A stretch of 7,032 bases of DNA from contig JAUXQA010000234.1 in assembly GCA_030683195.1 (NCBI GenBank), positions 1 to 7,032 of the forward strand. The letters run 5' to 3'. The first letter of the stretch is position 1. Each line of letters begins with the position of its first letter. Shown one piece after another: positions 1-5,620 of this stretch. Origin of the DNA: Rhodoferax sp. (GTDB lineage Bacteria > Pseudomonadota > Gammaproteobacteria > Burkholderiales > Burkholderiaceae_C). The notes below the pieces were generated by a model. The model was not told where the DNA came from, searched no databases, and was given only the letters and a program-made list of their open reading frames with translations. Made by a program: the position numbers and the translations under genes.

Positions 1-227
1 ACCATGATGGCGAGCGGTTGTTCACCATGTTCGCGCAACTGTGCCACGGTGAGGGGCCGATAGTCCCGCTCCACCGTGAACCGCCTGACGATCCGCCGTC
101 CCTAGTACCAAAGATCGATAAACAAGTCGTCCGCAGCAGAAATCAGAATCAGAACGGCAACAACGGCAGCCAGTGTCTCCAAAAATGAATAGTAGTTGGC
201 TGCAAAAAAGCTGAAGAAACTTGACAT
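1..227 (-). pseudogene. NfrB-like family 2 glycosyltransferase, N-terminal part, with in-frame amber stop (partial, runs off window)
   Basis: The reading frame opens at ATG 227-225, 29 bp after the BcsB-like stop, behind only a weak AGAG site. It encodes a hydrophobic helix (about residues 17-31), then ADDLFIDLWY, then TAG at 104-102, then GRRIVRRFTVERDY and QPLAIMV up to the window edge. E. coli NfrB, as I recall it, has the same order: a first membrane helix, a DDxFID motif, a YWxRRI segment, and a PLAIMVPAW motif opening the glycosyltransferase domain. The stop replaces the Trp of the YW pair, so TGG to TAG explains it in one base. NfrB-type proteins are inner-membrane synthases with a GT2 domain and a C-terminal c-di-GMP-binding MshEN domain; neither is visible here. 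I call it a probable pseudogene. A sequencing error, or restart at in-frame GTG 74-72 behind AGGCGG, would change that. The family call is good; the functional state is unknown. Confidence 0.66.
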
Positions 228-256
228 TGAATTCAGCTCTGAACAATCGTCAACAT

Positions 257-2476
257 TTACAGCTTGGCCTTTTCAATCGCCTTGCGCCTGCGGACCCGGC
301 TCGCATAAACCATCAAAGCGATGAAGAACACAAGTCCCAAGGCAGGCAAACCCAACCACATGGACTTGCGAAAGGAGAAGCTTTGATCGTCCTCGATCAG
401 GTCACGACCCGACGCATTGTCTGTGTCGAGTTCAGTCAACAGACCCTGCGATCCGATGGCAGCAAAGTTGCCACGCGCAAGTTGAAATGACTGGTCAAGT
501 TGGGGCGCATGGGCACCGACCGTTTGGTAGATGATGCCCTCCTTGCCATCGACGGTGGCAACTTCCAGGGTACCGACCCGGTCAAGTCCTTCAATGTCCA
601 GCAGCGTCCGTTTGGAGTGATCGGCAAGAACCAGTCGATCCCCATCCACATTGACCCGATTTTTATTGCCCGCAAACGGTACGTCCATTGCAAGAAAACT
701 GCTCAAGGGATCTTGCACCTTGTCGGCAGCGACCCAGGACAGCGTGGCGTTGGTCGCAGAAACTCCTGTACTTGAGGCCAGGTAAATGACCCGTGGCAAC
801 GTCGCGCGCGCATCGTCCAGATATGACGTTGGCAGCATCAGGTCGGCCCCCGCTGCGAAGCGGGAAAGCATGCCCGTGAAGTTGGAATCCGGCTCGACGT
901 CGCCAAGCACCAGATGGCTTGAAGCCAGCACGGCAACAGGGTACGCTTCGGGCGTTTCGCGGCAATCGTCGCTTGAGAGTTGTCGAACAAATGACACCTT
1001 TAGTACATTGCGCGCGGCCAGGGCAGAGCGCGGAATGCGCGCTGATATGCGCTCGCGTGCGCCCTTGGCGTTCAAGTGCTTGGCGCCCAGCAAAATGTCA
1101 TTCAGGAAGACAGACGCGACGGGGGCGGCCCGGGCGGCCCCCGGTGCGGCGGACACATCCAGCATCAGGGTAGTTGGCAAGCGGCCCTCCGCGGATACCG
1201 AAGCAAGATCAAAAGTGGCTGTCCATTCGGCCCGGCCCAGCACGTCAAACGAGGCTGGTGAGCCTCCCAGGCTTTTCAGACTGATCACGGAGCCACCAGA
1301 AGGAAGCACTTCAGCCGCTTGAACGGCAAGCGCCGACGAGACACCGATGTTGCGCCATAACTGCCCGAACAATCCGGCAACCTTGGCACCTGCATCGGGT
1401 GCTACCAAAATAGCCGGGCGTCCAAAAATGGAGCCAACTCGCACCTCATTTGAGCCGATTGCTTTGGCCCCTGGATCAATGCGCGCACGCCATTGGGTGA
1501 ATGCAGTGACGGCCCCGGGTGCGGTGGCCTTGATTTGCTCCGCCAAGGCGTTAAAAGCCAGGTCCATGCTGGTCAGGAGTGCTTTGTCGGCAATGACAAT
1601 GTCGCCCCTGAAGGGACTGCTTTGGCCCAAAGAGAGCAATGCCCCAATTTCGGCGTTGTCAGCCATTTTGTGTTTTCCTCCGCCCGCCAGTGCGGCAAAC
1701 GCAGGGATGGCGCGCAAGGCCGGGGGTACCACCGTGCCTTCAAGATCAACCACGTCGCCCACGGCGGGTACGACATTCAATACACTGCGCTTGCCGGCGC
1801 GGTCCATGGCGACGCCAAGGCGCCATGCGGTGTCATAGGATTCGGCTGCAAGTTTGCCCGATGCGACCAAAATAACGGCGGTAGTGGGCAAAGCTCCCCA
1901 CGCCGTGGTCAGATCCCGAATGGCGGCGCCATCGTAGCGGTAGCTGAATCTGGAGGTGGGCTCAACCCGCAAAATGTTGCCTGGGGTCTGGCTGTTGAAA
2001 CAGATGGATGTACCCGAAAGGGCTGTGCTCCAATTTACACCCAGACGTACAAAACCACTTGCCCGCGCTGTGCCGTCAACTCCCAGCGGCAGACTGGCAT
2101 CGCCACGGTTCTCAGTAAAGGCACGTGCTGAAACCGGGTAACTGTCGAGTGAAACGACCATGGTTGTGCGTCCGCCATCGGCCCGAAGGTAGTTGGCATC
2201 CAGTTGAAGCGCGCCCTCGCTCAACGGCACGTTGGCTGGCACCGGCAAGTAAATCTCGCGCCGGGTGTCGGTCGAGGCCAGCACCATGGGGCCCTTGAAA
2301 CCGAGCTCGGAGAAGGCCACGCTTCGGGTAATCCAGCTGTCAGTTGCCAGTCGACGAAAGGCCTCACCAGGATTGGTGTCAGCTTGCGCTGAAGCAAGCA
2401 TCGGTATGCAAACGAGGGTCACTGATAAGAGACCCAGCGGGACGTAAGGTAACGTAAAAAAATGGCGTAATTTCAA
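257..2476 (-). CDS. BcsB-like periplasmic, membrane-anchored polysaccharide synthase subunit
   Basis: Predicted 739 aa. An N-terminal signal peptide (MKLRHFF, hydrophobic stretch about 11-27, cleavage near ASAQA at 28-32) leads into a large periplasmic region rich in beta structure. One transmembrane helix follows (about 707-725), then a short basic cytoplasmic tail. This is the layout of BcsB, the cellulose synthase partner that guides the glucan across the periplasm. BcsB-like segments include a Cys region followed by RVEPTSRFSYRYD (about 159-182) and DDCRETPEAYP (about 503-513). The mature part has only two cysteines, C159 and C505. I chose TTG 2476-2474 because GGAGAG lies at ideal spacing and the signal peptide starts cleanly; the frame is open up to ATG 2533 or TTG 2536, which would add about 20 residues before the signal. 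It is followed 29 bp later by the NfrB-like gene, so it probably serves that synthase rather than a cellulose synthase. Overall identity to BcsB is low. Confidence 0.78.
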   Translation of the reverse strand: MKLRHFFTLPYVPLGLLSVTLVCIPMLASAQADTNPGEAFRRLATDSWITRSVAFSELGFKGPMVLASTDTRREIYLPVPANVPLSEGALQLDANYLRADGGRTTMVVSLDSYPVSARAFTENRGDASLPLGVDGTARASGFVRLGVNWSTALSGTSICFNSQTPGNILRVEPTSRFSYRYDGAAIRDLTTAWGALPTTAVILVASGKLAAESYDTAWRLGVAMDRAGKRSVLNVVPAVGDVVDLEGTVVPPALRAIPAFAALAGGGKHKMADNAEIGALLSLGQSSPFRGDIVIADKALLTSMDLAFNALAEQIKATAPGAVTAFTQWRARIDPGAKAIGSNEVRVGSIFGRPAILVAPDAGAKVAGLFGQLWRNIGVSSALAVQAAEVLPSGGSVISLKSLGGSPASFDVLGRAEWTATFDLASVSAEGRLPTTLMLDVSAAPGAARAAPVASVFLNDILLGAKHLNAKGARERISARIPRSALAARNVLKVSFVRQLSSDDCRETPEAYPVAVLASSHLVLGDVEPDSNFTGMLSRFAAGADLMLPTSYLDDARATLPRVIYLASSTGVSATNATLSWVAADKVQDPLSSFLAMDVPFAGNKNRVNVDGDRLVLADHSKRTLLDIEGLDRVGTLEVATVDGKEGIIYQTVGAHAPQLDQSFQLARGNFAAIGSQGLLTELDTDNASGRDLIEDDQSFSFRKSMWLGLPALGLVFFIALMVYASRVRRRKAIEKAKL

Positions 2477-2480
2477 AATT

Positions 2481-2486
2481 CTCTCC
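2481..2486 (-). promoter_or_regulatory. Ribosome binding site deciding the BcsB-like start
   Basis: GGAGAG on the minus strand lies 4 nt before TTG 2476-2474. It is far better than anything before the upstream in-frame ATG at 2533, which has only a run of G with poor fit. The residues following the TTG form a textbook signal peptide n-region. Confidence 0.6.
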
Positions 2487-2592
2487 AGAAATAGATGGCA
2501 AAAATAGGTTGCCTGAATGGGACGGGTACGCATCAAAAATGCCCCCGGTTGCCCTACTGAATCAACGCAAAGGCGCGGCCTGGAACACGCTG

Positions 2593-3795
2593 CTATTGGC
2601 TGGTGTCATTGGCCATTGTTGAAACCATCGTTAGCTTCGCTGGTTCAGGAACCGCATGCGGCAGCGGGTTGAACTCGCTGAATGAGCGCCCGGTCAGCGC
2701 TGCCACGATGCGTTCGGAGGCGTGTCCATCGCCGTAGGGGTTGTGGCGAAAAGTTGACCCGCGCCAAAGCGCATCGTCGTCGTACAGCGCGTTGACGGAT
2801 GAAACAATGCGCGCAGCAGTGGTCCCGACCAGCTTGACGGTGCCTGCGGCGATGGCTTCCGGTCGCTCAGTCACATCGCGCATCACGAGTACTGGTTTGC
2901 CCAGGGAGGGTGCCTCCTCTTGAACGCCACCTGAGTCGGTCAAAATGACATGGGCTCGTTGCATCAGCCGGACGAACTGGAAGTAGTCCAGTGGGTCAAT
3001 CAAGTGGACATTGGGCAGGTGTGACAGCGCGGCCGTCACAGGGCCTTGAACATTGGGATTTAGATGGACCGGATAGACGATCTCAATGTCTGCTCGCTGG
3101 GCTAGCTCTGCCAGAGCAGTACAAATGTTGTCAAAGCCCGAGCCAAAATTTTCCCGCCGGTGGCCCGTCACGAGCAAGATCCGTTTGTTGGATGAAAGGG
3201 TTGGAAGCTGAGCATCCAGTTGCGCACGCAAGATGTCGTCACTTGCAATGCGTTGGACACTGAGTTGCAGCGTGTCTATCACGGTGTTGCCAGTCACGAC
3301 GATGCGCCCTGCCAGGCGCTCGGCTAGCAGGTTTTCCTTTGATGCCTGCGTCGGGGCAAACAACATGTCGGACACGACATCGACCACCCGGCGGTTCATT
3401 TCTTCCGGCCACGGTTGCAAAATGTTGTGGGTGCGCAGACCTGCCTCAATGTGTGCGACCGGAATCTTTCGATGGAATGCGGCGACCGCGGCCACCATGG
3501 CTGTGGTGGTGTCGCCGTGCACCAGCACACGGTCTGGGTTAAGCGTTTCCAGAACACGATCGACCGCAGCGAACAAACGTGAACTCAGACCATTCAAGGT
3601 TTGATTCGGAACCATGATGTTCAAATCGTGGTGTGCTTGAACACCGAAAAGATCCAGTACTTGATTCAGCATGGTCCTGTGCTGACCGGTGATGCAGACA
3701 ACGGACTCGACGTCCGGATCGGTGGCCAGTAGCGAGACCAGCGGCACCATTTTTATGGCCTCCGGACGCGTTCCGAAGATGGACAACACCTTCAT
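2593..3795 (-). CDS. wecB: UDP-N-acetylglucosamine 2-epimerase (non-hydrolysing)
   Basis: Predicted 400 aa, cytosolic. It interconverts UDP-GlcNAc and UDP-ManNAc, the activated sugar for ManNAc-containing glycans. The family start FGTRPEAIKM is at 7-16. Residues reported as catalytic in E. coli WecB are all found: D95 in HGDTTTA, E117 in HIEAGLR, E131 in PWPEEMNRR and H212 in TGHRREN. The DSGGVQEEAPSLGKPVLVMR block (287-306) belongs to the UDP-binding C-terminal domain. A tail of some 25 residues goes beyond the usual ~375 aa and has no motif I recognise. ATG 3795 was chosen because the conserved MKVLSIFGTRPE begins there; an in-frame TTG at 3807 adds four residues and neither has a strong ribosome site. 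The gene lies 163 bp after a diguanylate cyclase and 116 bp before the BcsB-like gene, suggesting a dedicated precursor supply for this locus rather than a general O-antigen/ECA role. Confidence 0.93.
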   Translation of the reverse strand: MKVLSIFGTRPEAIKMVPLVSLLATDPDVESVVCITGQHRTMLNQVLDLFGVQAHHDLNIMVPNQTLNGLSSRLFAAVDRVLETLNPDRVLVHGDTTTAMVAAVAAFHRKIPVAHIEAGLRTHNILQPWPEEMNRRVVDVVSDMLFAPTQASKENLLAERLAGRIVVTGNTVIDTLQLSVQRIASDDILRAQLDAQLPTLSSNKRILLVTGHRRENFGSGFDNICTALAELAQRADIEIVYPVHLNPNVQGPVTAALSHLPNVHLIDPLDYFQFVRLMQRAHVILTDSGGVQEEAPSLGKPVLVMRDVTERPEAIAAGTVKLVGTTAARIVSSVNALYDDDALWRGSTFRHNPYGDGHASERIVAALTGRSFSEFNPLPHAVPEPAKLTMVSTMANDTSQ

Positions 3796-3842
3796 TTGCA
3801 ACGCCAATACATGTTCATTTTTTTAGTCCAGGCTGTTCAACT

Positions 3843-3859
3843 TCCAGCAGTTCGCTGGA
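3843..3859. repeat. Inverted repeat upstream of wecB (6-bp arms)
   Basis: TCCAGC and GCTGGA flank a 5-nt loop. It lies about 48 bp before the wecB ATG and would form a small hairpin in a wecB leader. No T-run follows on the minus strand, so it is not a terminator. Confidence 0.3.
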
Positions 3860-3879
3860 TGTGCCTGATGATGTTTGAA

Positions 3880-3903
3880 TGGCGACTATTTGTATGTTCG
3901 CCA
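3880..3903. repeat. Operator-like dyad upstream of wecB (6-bp arms, 12-bp spacer)
   Basis: TGGCGA and TCGCCA flank the AT-rich spacer CTATTTGTATGT, giving a perfect 24-bp dyad about 85 bp before the wecB start. The geometry fits a dimeric regulator site, or a loose hairpin if transcribed. No regulator is known from this window, and chance occurrence cannot be excluded. The gap 3796-3958 is visibly more AT-rich than its neighbours and also holds GCTGTTCA twice, at 3832-3839 and 3914-3921. Confidence 0.3.
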
Positions 3904-3941
3904 ACGCACTTGCGCTGTTCAGGTTGCCTTGCAGGACATCA

Positions 3942-3954
3942 ACTGAACTTCAGT
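3942..3954. repeat. Short palindrome just after the diguanylate cyclase gene
   Basis: ACTGAACTTCAGT is a perfect 13-bp palindrome 4 bp beyond the cyclase stop codon. There is no T-run on the minus strand, so I do not call a terminator. It may be a binding site or chance. Confidence 0.22.
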
Positions 3955-3958
3955 GCAG

Positions 3959-4804
3959 CTATTGCGCAAACGCGTACCGGCCCTTGTTTGCTTTGGCTTG
4001 GTACATTGCTTTGTCCGCACTTTGAATCAAGACGTCTGCAGTGCTGCCGTCTTTCGGAAAGATGGCAATGCCCACACTGGCACTGACGCTGAGCTGGAGG
4101 GTGGCATCACCCACATTGATGCTGCACGGCGCTTGGATCGATGCGAGGACTTTCTCTGCGAGGGCAGGCAGGTCCTTGTCGTCCTTGACCGTTGTGAGCA
4201 GGTACAAGAACTCGTCACCACCATGCCGACTCACTGTGTCATCGTCGCGCACGCGCCGCGTGAGTCGCGACGCAATCGTTTTCAAAACACTGTCACCTGC
4301 GTCGTGGCCGTAGGTGTCGTTGATTTTCTTGAAATCATCGAGGTCGATGAACATCACGGCCAAACGCCAGCCATGTCGCTTGGCCTGCGCCAAACCATGC
4401 TCCAGCCGGTCGTTGAACAGCACCCGGTTTGGGAGGCCCGTCAAGGGGTCGTGAACGGCAGCGTGCCGGGACGCTTCTTCTCGTTCAATAACTGCCTCCA
4501 GCTTGTTTTCAAGCACATGGCGCTCAAGGACTTCGTTTCTCAGAGCTGCGTTGACGACGGACAGTTTGTCGGCGGCGTCCTGTACTTTGTCCTCAATGGC
4601 CTCGCTTTTTTGGAGCGCTTTCTCGATACCAGGCGTTGAGTTGCCTCCCTCAAGCCCTTCCTTGAGTACTGAGTTGACTGAAGAAAGGTCTTGTGCGGCT
4701 TCTTCTACCAGGACCTTGACCATTTCGGCTTGCCCCAATACCTTGGTGAGCGCCTTGCCTGGTTTCTTCAGGTTGGGCACTTTCGCAGCTGGATTCTTTT
4801 TCAT
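3959..4804 (-). CDS. Diguanylate cyclase (soluble GGDEF protein with coiled-coil N-terminus)
   Basis: Predicted 281 aa, cytosolic; makes c-di-GMP from two GTP. Residues 1-20 are Lys-rich. Residues about 25-115 are helical and charged, likely a coiled coil, with no membrane helix or known sensory domain. The GGDEF domain runs from DPLTGLPNR (119-127) to the end. Visible features are the metal-site FIDLDDFKKIND (152-163), an intact GGDEF signature (195-199), and an RDDD I-site (186-189) spaced five residues before it. It should thus be catalytically competent and product-inhibited. No EAL domain. ATG 4804 was chosen because GAGGG lies 7 nt upstream; an in-frame TTG at 4822 is less likely. The gene opens the exopolysaccharide block, upstream of wecB, the BcsB-like and NfrB-like genes, and may supply c-di-GMP to the synthase; that link is inference. 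Confidence 0.92.
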   Translation of the reverse strand: MKKNPAAKVPNLKKPGKALTKVLGQAEMVKVLVEEAAQDLSSVNSVLKEGLEGGNSTPGIEKALQKSEAIEDKVQDAADKLSVVNAALRNEVLERHVLENKLEAVIEREEASRHAAVHDPLTGLPNRVLFNDRLEHGLAQAKRHGWRLAVMFIDLDDFKKINDTYGHDAGDSVLKTIASRLTRRVRDDDTVSRHGGDEFLYLLTTVKDDKDLPALAEKVLASIQAPCSINVGDATLQLSVSASVGIAIFPKDGSTADVLIQSADKAMYQAKANKGRYAFAQ

Positions 4805-4811
4805 TGAAGCG

Positions 4812-4816
4812 CCCTC
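4812..4816 (-). promoter_or_regulatory. Ribosome binding site of the diguanylate cyclase gene
   Basis: GAGGG on the minus strand lies 7 nt before ATG 4804-4802 and decides this start. The surrounding CTTGAG (4819-4814) is complementary to CTCAAG on the same strand near 4872-4867, so the site could be partly masked in the transcript. The pairing is only 6-7 bp and unproven. Confidence 0.5.
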
Positions 4817-4830
4817 AAGCAATTTTTCGA

Positions 4831-4844
4831 CAAAGAGTCCTTTG
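4831..4844. repeat. Small inverted repeat before the diguanylate cyclase gene
   Basis: CAAAG and CTTTG flank a 4-nt loop, ending 26 bp before the start codon. In a leader RNA it would place a hairpin just upstream of the ribosome site. It could be chance. Confidence 0.22.
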
Positions 4845-4886
4845 GGTCAATCGGTACTTGATGGCGCCTTGAGACCCGGATATGGA

Positions 4887-4903
4887 CTAGCCTCCCAGTC
4901 TAG
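4887..4903. repeat. Imperfect palindrome next to a T-rich tract, upstream of the diguanylate cyclase gene
   Basis: CTAGCCT and AGTCTAG flank a 3-nt centre, with one mismatch. On the minus strand it follows directly after an AT-rich tract (4904-4919) that includes six T. It is the most operator-like element in the 237-bp gap 4805-5041, in which I see no gene. No convincing -10/-35 pair could be fixed around it. Confidence 0.28.
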
Positions 4904-4921
4904 AAAAAATAGGCAAATTGG

Positions 4922-4941
4922 TCTGTGCCCAAGCGCACAGA
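4922..4941 (-). terminator. Possible weak terminator after the ppc / isochorismatase-fold pair
   Basis: On the minus strand a perfect 7-bp stem (TCTGTGC / GCACAGA, 6-nt loop) is followed by CCAATTTGCC and then six T. It lies about 100 bp after the isochorismatase-fold stop. The T-run starts some 13 nt after the stem rather than directly, so termination would be weak at best; it may only be a leader hairpin. Confidence 0.3.
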
Positions 4942-5007
4942 GCTGCCTGTTGAACGCAGTGGCCTGTCTTGCTGGTAGTGATGCAGAAGGGCAGCGCGCG
5001 ACCCCTG

Positions 5008-5038
5008 ATGCTGCAGTGATGAAGCAGCATAAATGCTG
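5008..5038. repeat. Overlapping, mutually exclusive hairpins just after the isochorismatase-fold gene
   Basis: ATGCTGC (5008-5014), GCAGCAT (5024-5030) and ATGCTG (5033-5038) share one middle arm. It can pair with the left copy (7 bp, 9-nt loop) or, using CAGCAT, with the right copy (6 bp, tight loop). The element starts 3 bp beyond the stop codon at 5042. It may protect the 3' end or switch between two forms; no T-run follows. Confidence 0.33.
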
Positions 5039-5041
5039 TCG

Positions 5042-5620
5042 TCAGGTCGCCATCAGGTCCCGGCTGAGGCAAACCTGGGCATATTCGCCCTGCAAATTGG
5101 CCAGCGCCACCCGGTGCAGGTCGTCGGCGCTGCGCGGGCGGCCATCGAGGTCGGGTCGGTCATAGGTGTAACAGGCGTCTGCCACCACCGTGCACCTGAA
5201 TCCCAGGCACCCTGCGGTGCGGACACTGGCTTCAACCGACATTTGGGTGCTCACCCCGACAAATACCAGCGAGCGAATGCCGCGCTGATGCAGCCAGCGT
5301 TCCAGCGAGCTCTGCGCAAAGGCATCGGTCACATGTTTGTTGACCACATGCTCTGTTTCAAGTGGCGTCAGACCGTCCTGAAACTCCGCGCCGGGTTGTC
5401 CGGGCCAAAAGGGTGAGTCCGTACTGAGGGACAGATGGCGCACATGCACGATGGGTTGGTCGCGCTCGCGCCAGCGAGCCAGCAACTCAGCCATCCGGAT
5501 TTCAGCATCGGGGTTGTTGCGCGGACCACGGTTCGCCATTCCCTTTTGCATGTCGATCAGGATGAGTGCGGTGGGACTGACGAAGCTTGTCATCATGTCT
5601 GTGCGGTCCATCGTACCCAT
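5042..5620 (-). CDS. Isochorismatase/cysteine-hydrolase-fold protein with Ser in place of the nucleophilic Cys
   Basis: Predicted 192 aa, cytosolic, full length for the fold. The acid residue is in ALILIDMQKG, the lysine in HVVNKHVTDAF, and the motif that usually reads G-x-x-T-x-x-C-V-E is here GVSTQMSVEAS. Cys is replaced by Ser (codon TCG, minus strand near 5250). Cysteine-dependent hydrolases of this family (nicotinamidase, N-carbamoylsarcosine amidase and relatives) need that Cys; true isochorismatases such as EntB and PhzD work without it. Substrate is unknown, and the locus has no siderophore or phenazine genes. The start ATG 5620 overlaps the ppc stop (TGATG), suggesting translational coupling; other in-frame ATGs exist at 5611, 5596 and 5593. 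Co-transcription with ppc is likely, but a functional link is not evident. It could be a hydrolase of altered mechanism, or an inactive homologue. Confidence 0.85.
   Translation of the reverse strand: MGTMDRTDMMTSFVSPTALILIDMQKGMANRGPRNNPDAEIRMAELLARWRERDQPIVHVRHLSLSTDSPFWPGQPGAEFQDGLTPLETEHVVNKHVTDAFAQSSLERWLHQRGIRSLVFVGVSTQMSVEASVRTAGCLGFRCTVVADACYTYDRPDLDGRPRSADDLHRVALANLQGEYAQVCLSRDLMAT

Noticed and set aside
22..246. Open frame from TTG 246 on the minus strand (74 aa, Cys-rich)
   Set aside because: It overlaps the NfrB-like frame in another phase; the latter has family motifs and an ATG, this one has none.
1493..2131. Plus-strand open frame of 212 aa, opposite the BcsB-like gene
   Set aside because: Antisense shadow of a GC-rich gene; low-complexity composition and no family motif.
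2477..2592. c-di-GMP riboswitch in the wecB / BcsB-like gap, suggested by AGGGCAACC
   Set aside because: The other conserved GEMM segments (GACGCAAAGCC and the second helix) are missing.
3792..3818. Tiny minus-strand open frame (8 codons plus stop) overlapping the wecB ATG by ATGA, a possible leader peptide
   Set aside because: No ribosome site and too short to tell from chance.
3953..4639. Plus-strand open frame of 228 aa, opposite the diguanylate cyclase
   Set aside because: Fully antisense to a gene with intact catalytic motifs; no ribosome site or recognisable domain.
4822..4850. Promoter-like TTGACC - 17 bp - AAAAAT before the diguanylate cyclase
   Set aside because: Transcription would begin inside or after the ribosome site GAGGG at 4816-4812, which does not fit the chosen start.
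4805..5041. Small gene or tRNA in the gap
   Set aside because: No cloverleaf pattern, and no short frame with a ribosome site and coding-like composition was found.
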